NCBI GenBank assembly: GCA_030616835.1
Contig: JAUWWP010000152.1
Location: 1-6,581, forward strand
Origin: Deltaproteobacteria bacterium
Lineage (GTDB): Bacteria > Desulfobacterota > G020345765
Length of the DNA stretch: 6,581 nucleotides
Direction of reading: 5' to 3'
The notes under the pieces are model-generated. The model was given only the letters and a program-made list of their open reading frames with translations, did not search any database and was not told where the DNA came from. Numbering within the stretch: position 1 is the first letter of the stretch; each line of letters begins with the position of its first letter. Below are positions 5,382 to 6,581 of this stretch, in pieces. The translations under genes and the position numbers were made by a program.

Positions 5382-6353
5382 ATGGCTGAAATTATCAACC
5401 AAACTTGCCCCGAGCTTTACAAAGGAATGGAACATTACCTTGATAAGTATCTGAATTATCTTACTGTGGAAAGGGGTCTGGCTGCCAATACTGTTGAGGC
5501 CTACAGCCGAGATCTTAACCGCTATCTGGATTTTCTGGAAGCGAGAGATATCCGGGAGTTTACGCAGGTTGGAACTACTGAGATCCATGCCTTTATGATG
5601 AGCTTGATGAAATCCCGCCTCCGCCGGAGCTACGGCGGGCAGGCCGCCTCCGGGGGGCTCTCGGCCCGGAGCGCTGGCCGTAATCTGGTTGCACTGCGCA
5701 CCTTTTATAAGTTTCTACTCAGAGAGGGCTATCTTCAGATAAATCCTCTGGCCAATATTGAGTCTCCCCGGGGAGGCAGGAGGCTTCCCGGAGTTTTATC
5801 GGCGGAGGAGGTGGAGCTGCTATTAGCTCAGCCTGATCCCTTAACCCCTCGGGGCCAAAGAGATGAGGCTATGCTGGAGGTGCTTTACGGCGCGGGACTG
5901 CGGGTATCGGAGCTAACTTCCCTCTCCCTGAATGATATTAATTTTACCGCCGGATGGATCAGGGTTCAGGGGAAAGGTGCGAAGGAGAGGATTGTTCCCC
6001 TGGGAGAGATTGCTCTGAAGAGGCTCAGGGAATACCTCAGCTCGGCCCGAAGGGAGCTGGATAAAGGAAAGAGAAGCCCCTGGCTTTTTGTTACCCGCTC
6101 AGGCAGAAGGCTAAGCCGGCAGGGGATCTGGAAGATTATTAAGCGATACGGTCTTACTGCCGGGATAAAGAAGGGTGTTACTCCCCATATCCTCCGCCAC
6201 TCCTTTGCCACCCACCTGCTGGAGCGAGGAGCTGATCTGCACTCGGTTCAGTTGATGCTCGGACATGCCGATATCTCGACAACCCAGATCTATACTCATA
6301 TCAGCCGAAAGAGACTCAAAAACCTCTATGATAAATACCATCCACGAGCATGA
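5382..6353 (+). CDS. xerD: Site-specific tyrosine recombinase XerD
   Basis: A 323-residue recombinase that acts at dif sites to resolve chromosome dimers, normally with XerC. The N-terminal SAM-like DNA-binding domain spans about 17-125 (YLDKYLNYLTVERGLAANTV). The catalytic domain (about 136-315) has all expected residues: R174 in YGAGLRVSEL, K198 in VQGKGAKER, H269 and R272 in PHILRHSF, H295 in LGHADISTTQ and the nucleophile Y304 in IYTHI. The MLEVLY segment before R174 and the HPRA ending favour XerD over XerC. It is about 25 residues longer than typical. Part is an N-terminal extension: Met16 (5427) would match usual starts, but its AAGGA abuts the ATG. The rest is an insertion near residues 81-92 encoded by a GC-rich palindrome. 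An in-frame TAA directly precedes ATG 5382; GGGAG at 5364-5368 is 13 bases away, so the start is not certain. Confidence 0.93.
   Translation: MAEIINQTCPELYKGMEHYLDKYLNYLTVERGLAANTVEAYSRDLNRYLDFLEARDIREFTQVGTTEIHAFMMSLMKSRLRRSYGGQAASGGLSARSAGRNLVALRTFYKFLLREGYLQINPLANIESPRGGRRLPGVLSAEEVELLLAQPDPLTPRGQRDEAMLEVLYGAGLRVSELTSLSLNDINFTAGWIRVQGKGAKERIVPLGEIALKRLREYLSSARRELDKGKRSPWLFVTRSGRRLSRQGIWKIIKRYGLTAGIKKGVTPHILRHSFATHLLERGADLHSVQLMLGHADISTTQIYTHISRKRLKNLYDKYHPRA
5615..5653. repeat. GC-rich palindromic element inside the xerD coding sequence
   Basis: GCCTCCGCCG (5617-5626) pairs with CGGCGG plus AGGC (5633-5638 and 5641-5644), leaving a six-base loop GAGCTA and a two-base bulge. The nine bases CCGCCTCCG occur at 5615-5623 and again at 5644-5652, bracketing the hairpin as a direct repeat. 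It encodes RLRRSYGGQAASGG, about 12 residues that XerD relatives normally lack at this point (they run directly from the helix into a GLSARS-like segment). It is therefore probably a small repeat inserted in frame and tolerated. Confidence 0.6.
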
Positions 6354-6359
6354 AGGAAT

Positions 6360-6434
6360 AGATTGTAGATTGCAGATTGCAGATTGTAGACTACAGAATC
6401 TAAAATCCAAAATCTACAATCTAAAATCTGTAGT
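6360..6434. repeat. Palindromic dispersed repeat of the AGATTGTAGATT type, copy 2
   Basis: AGATTGTAGATT (6360-6371) is the exact reverse complement of AATCTACAATCT (6411-6422). The left side is an iteration of AGATTGC/AGATTGT, the right side of its complement with AAAATC variants. It starts seven bases after the xerD stop. It shares CAGATTGTAG with the copy at 4161. The short ORFs across it on both strands are translations of the repeat and are not genes. Confidence 0.8.
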
Positions 6435-6482
6435 GGATTTGGGATTTGACAGAGTATAGGCAATCTGTTAAATTCTATCATA

Positions 6483-6505
6483 TCCTTCGACAGGCTCAGG
6501 ACAAG
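6483..6505 (-). repeat. Dispersed 23-bp repeat, copy 2 (inverted relative to copy 1)
   Basis: TCCTTCGACAGGCTCAGGAC plus AAG is the reverse complement of 2150-2172 with one mismatch. It ends seven bases before ATG 6513, and its AGGA (6498-6501) is the only Shine-Dalgarno-like sequence for that gene. Confidence 0.75.
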
Positions 6506-6512
6506 AATCAAG

Positions 6513-6581
6513 ATGAGTATTTTTCAGATAAAAGAGATAATCTTACTGGTGCCAGTCATCCTTTTTGCCCTGACGGTCCAC
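6513..6581 (+). CDS. Probable site-2 (M50) membrane protease, N-terminal 23 codons only
   Basis: An open frame from ATG 6513 to the window end encodes MSIFQIKEII followed by LLVPVILFALTVH. A hydrophobic first segment ending in LFALTVH is typical of the M50/site-2 protease family, in which the next residues complete the zinc-binding HExxH motif, usually as HEYAHG or HEFAHG. The terminal His at residue 23 would be the first zinc ligand. These enzymes cleave membrane-embedded substrates. Genes of this kind often sit near trpS and scpA/scpB in other bacteria, and following xerD is plausible. The only ribosome-binding candidate is AGGA 11 bases upstream, inside a dispersed repeat. The call rests on 23 residues and position. 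Confidence 0.65.
   Translation, partial: MSIFQIKEIILLVPVILFALTVH

Noticed and set aside
6265..6511. ORFs on both strands across the repeats after xerD
   Set aside because: Their translations are iterations of the dispersed repeat (for example LQIADCRLQ); they arise from low-complexity sequence, not from genes.

Overview
The window is a bacterial chromosome segment with all genes on the + strand. The organism cannot be named from the sequence. An AMIN-plus-Amidase_3 cell-wall amidase with a signal peptide suggests a diderm (Gram-negative type) cell. The abundant short dispersed repeats between genes suggest an uncultured, repeat-rich lineage; this is inference. There are no rRNA or tRNA genes and no CRISPR array.

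Layout. (1) 1-645: the 3' part of a CPBP-family intramembrane glutamic protease. (2) 701-2089: a visibly AT-rich stretch holding a YhcG-type (DUF1016, PD-(D/E)XK) nuclease gene split in two by a small GIY-YIG endonuclease gene. The insert is about 294 bp and carries near-perfect 16-bp terminal inverted repeats (15 of 16 match). Removing 1535-1828 rejoins both halves in frame at a conserved motif. (3) 2090-2424: a gene-free stretch with a 20-bp perfect inverted repeat around a second dispersed repeat, then four A-tracts phased at 10 bp, then a near-consensus sigma-70 promoter. (4) 2425-4101: a secreted TPR-AMIN-Amidase_3 N-acetylmuramoyl-L-alanine amidase. (5) 4161-4226: a palindromic dispersed repeat ending four bases before the next start codon. 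(6) 4230-5156: a YdjM-type membrane-bound metal-dependent hydrolase. (7) 5157-5381: six tandem 10-bp units plus a small palindrome. (8) 5382-6353: a XerD-type tyrosine recombinase with a GC-rich palindrome that appears to be inserted in frame. (9) 6354-6512: a second copy of the palindromic repeat and a second copy of the element seen at 2150. (10) 6513-end: the first 23 codons of a probable site-2 (M50) membrane protease.

The background genes are housekeeping or envelope functions: wall cleavage during division, chromosome dimer resolution and membrane proteolysis. The most interesting item is the nested GIY-YIG insert. It looks like a minimal homing or mobile element: one small endonuclease ORF with inverted-repeat ends, sitting immediately after the conserved Gly-Gln of a PD-(D/E)XK nuclease and preserving the reading frame of the host gene. 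A second theme is the number of small repeat elements, including one that appears to have been accepted inside the xerD coding sequence.
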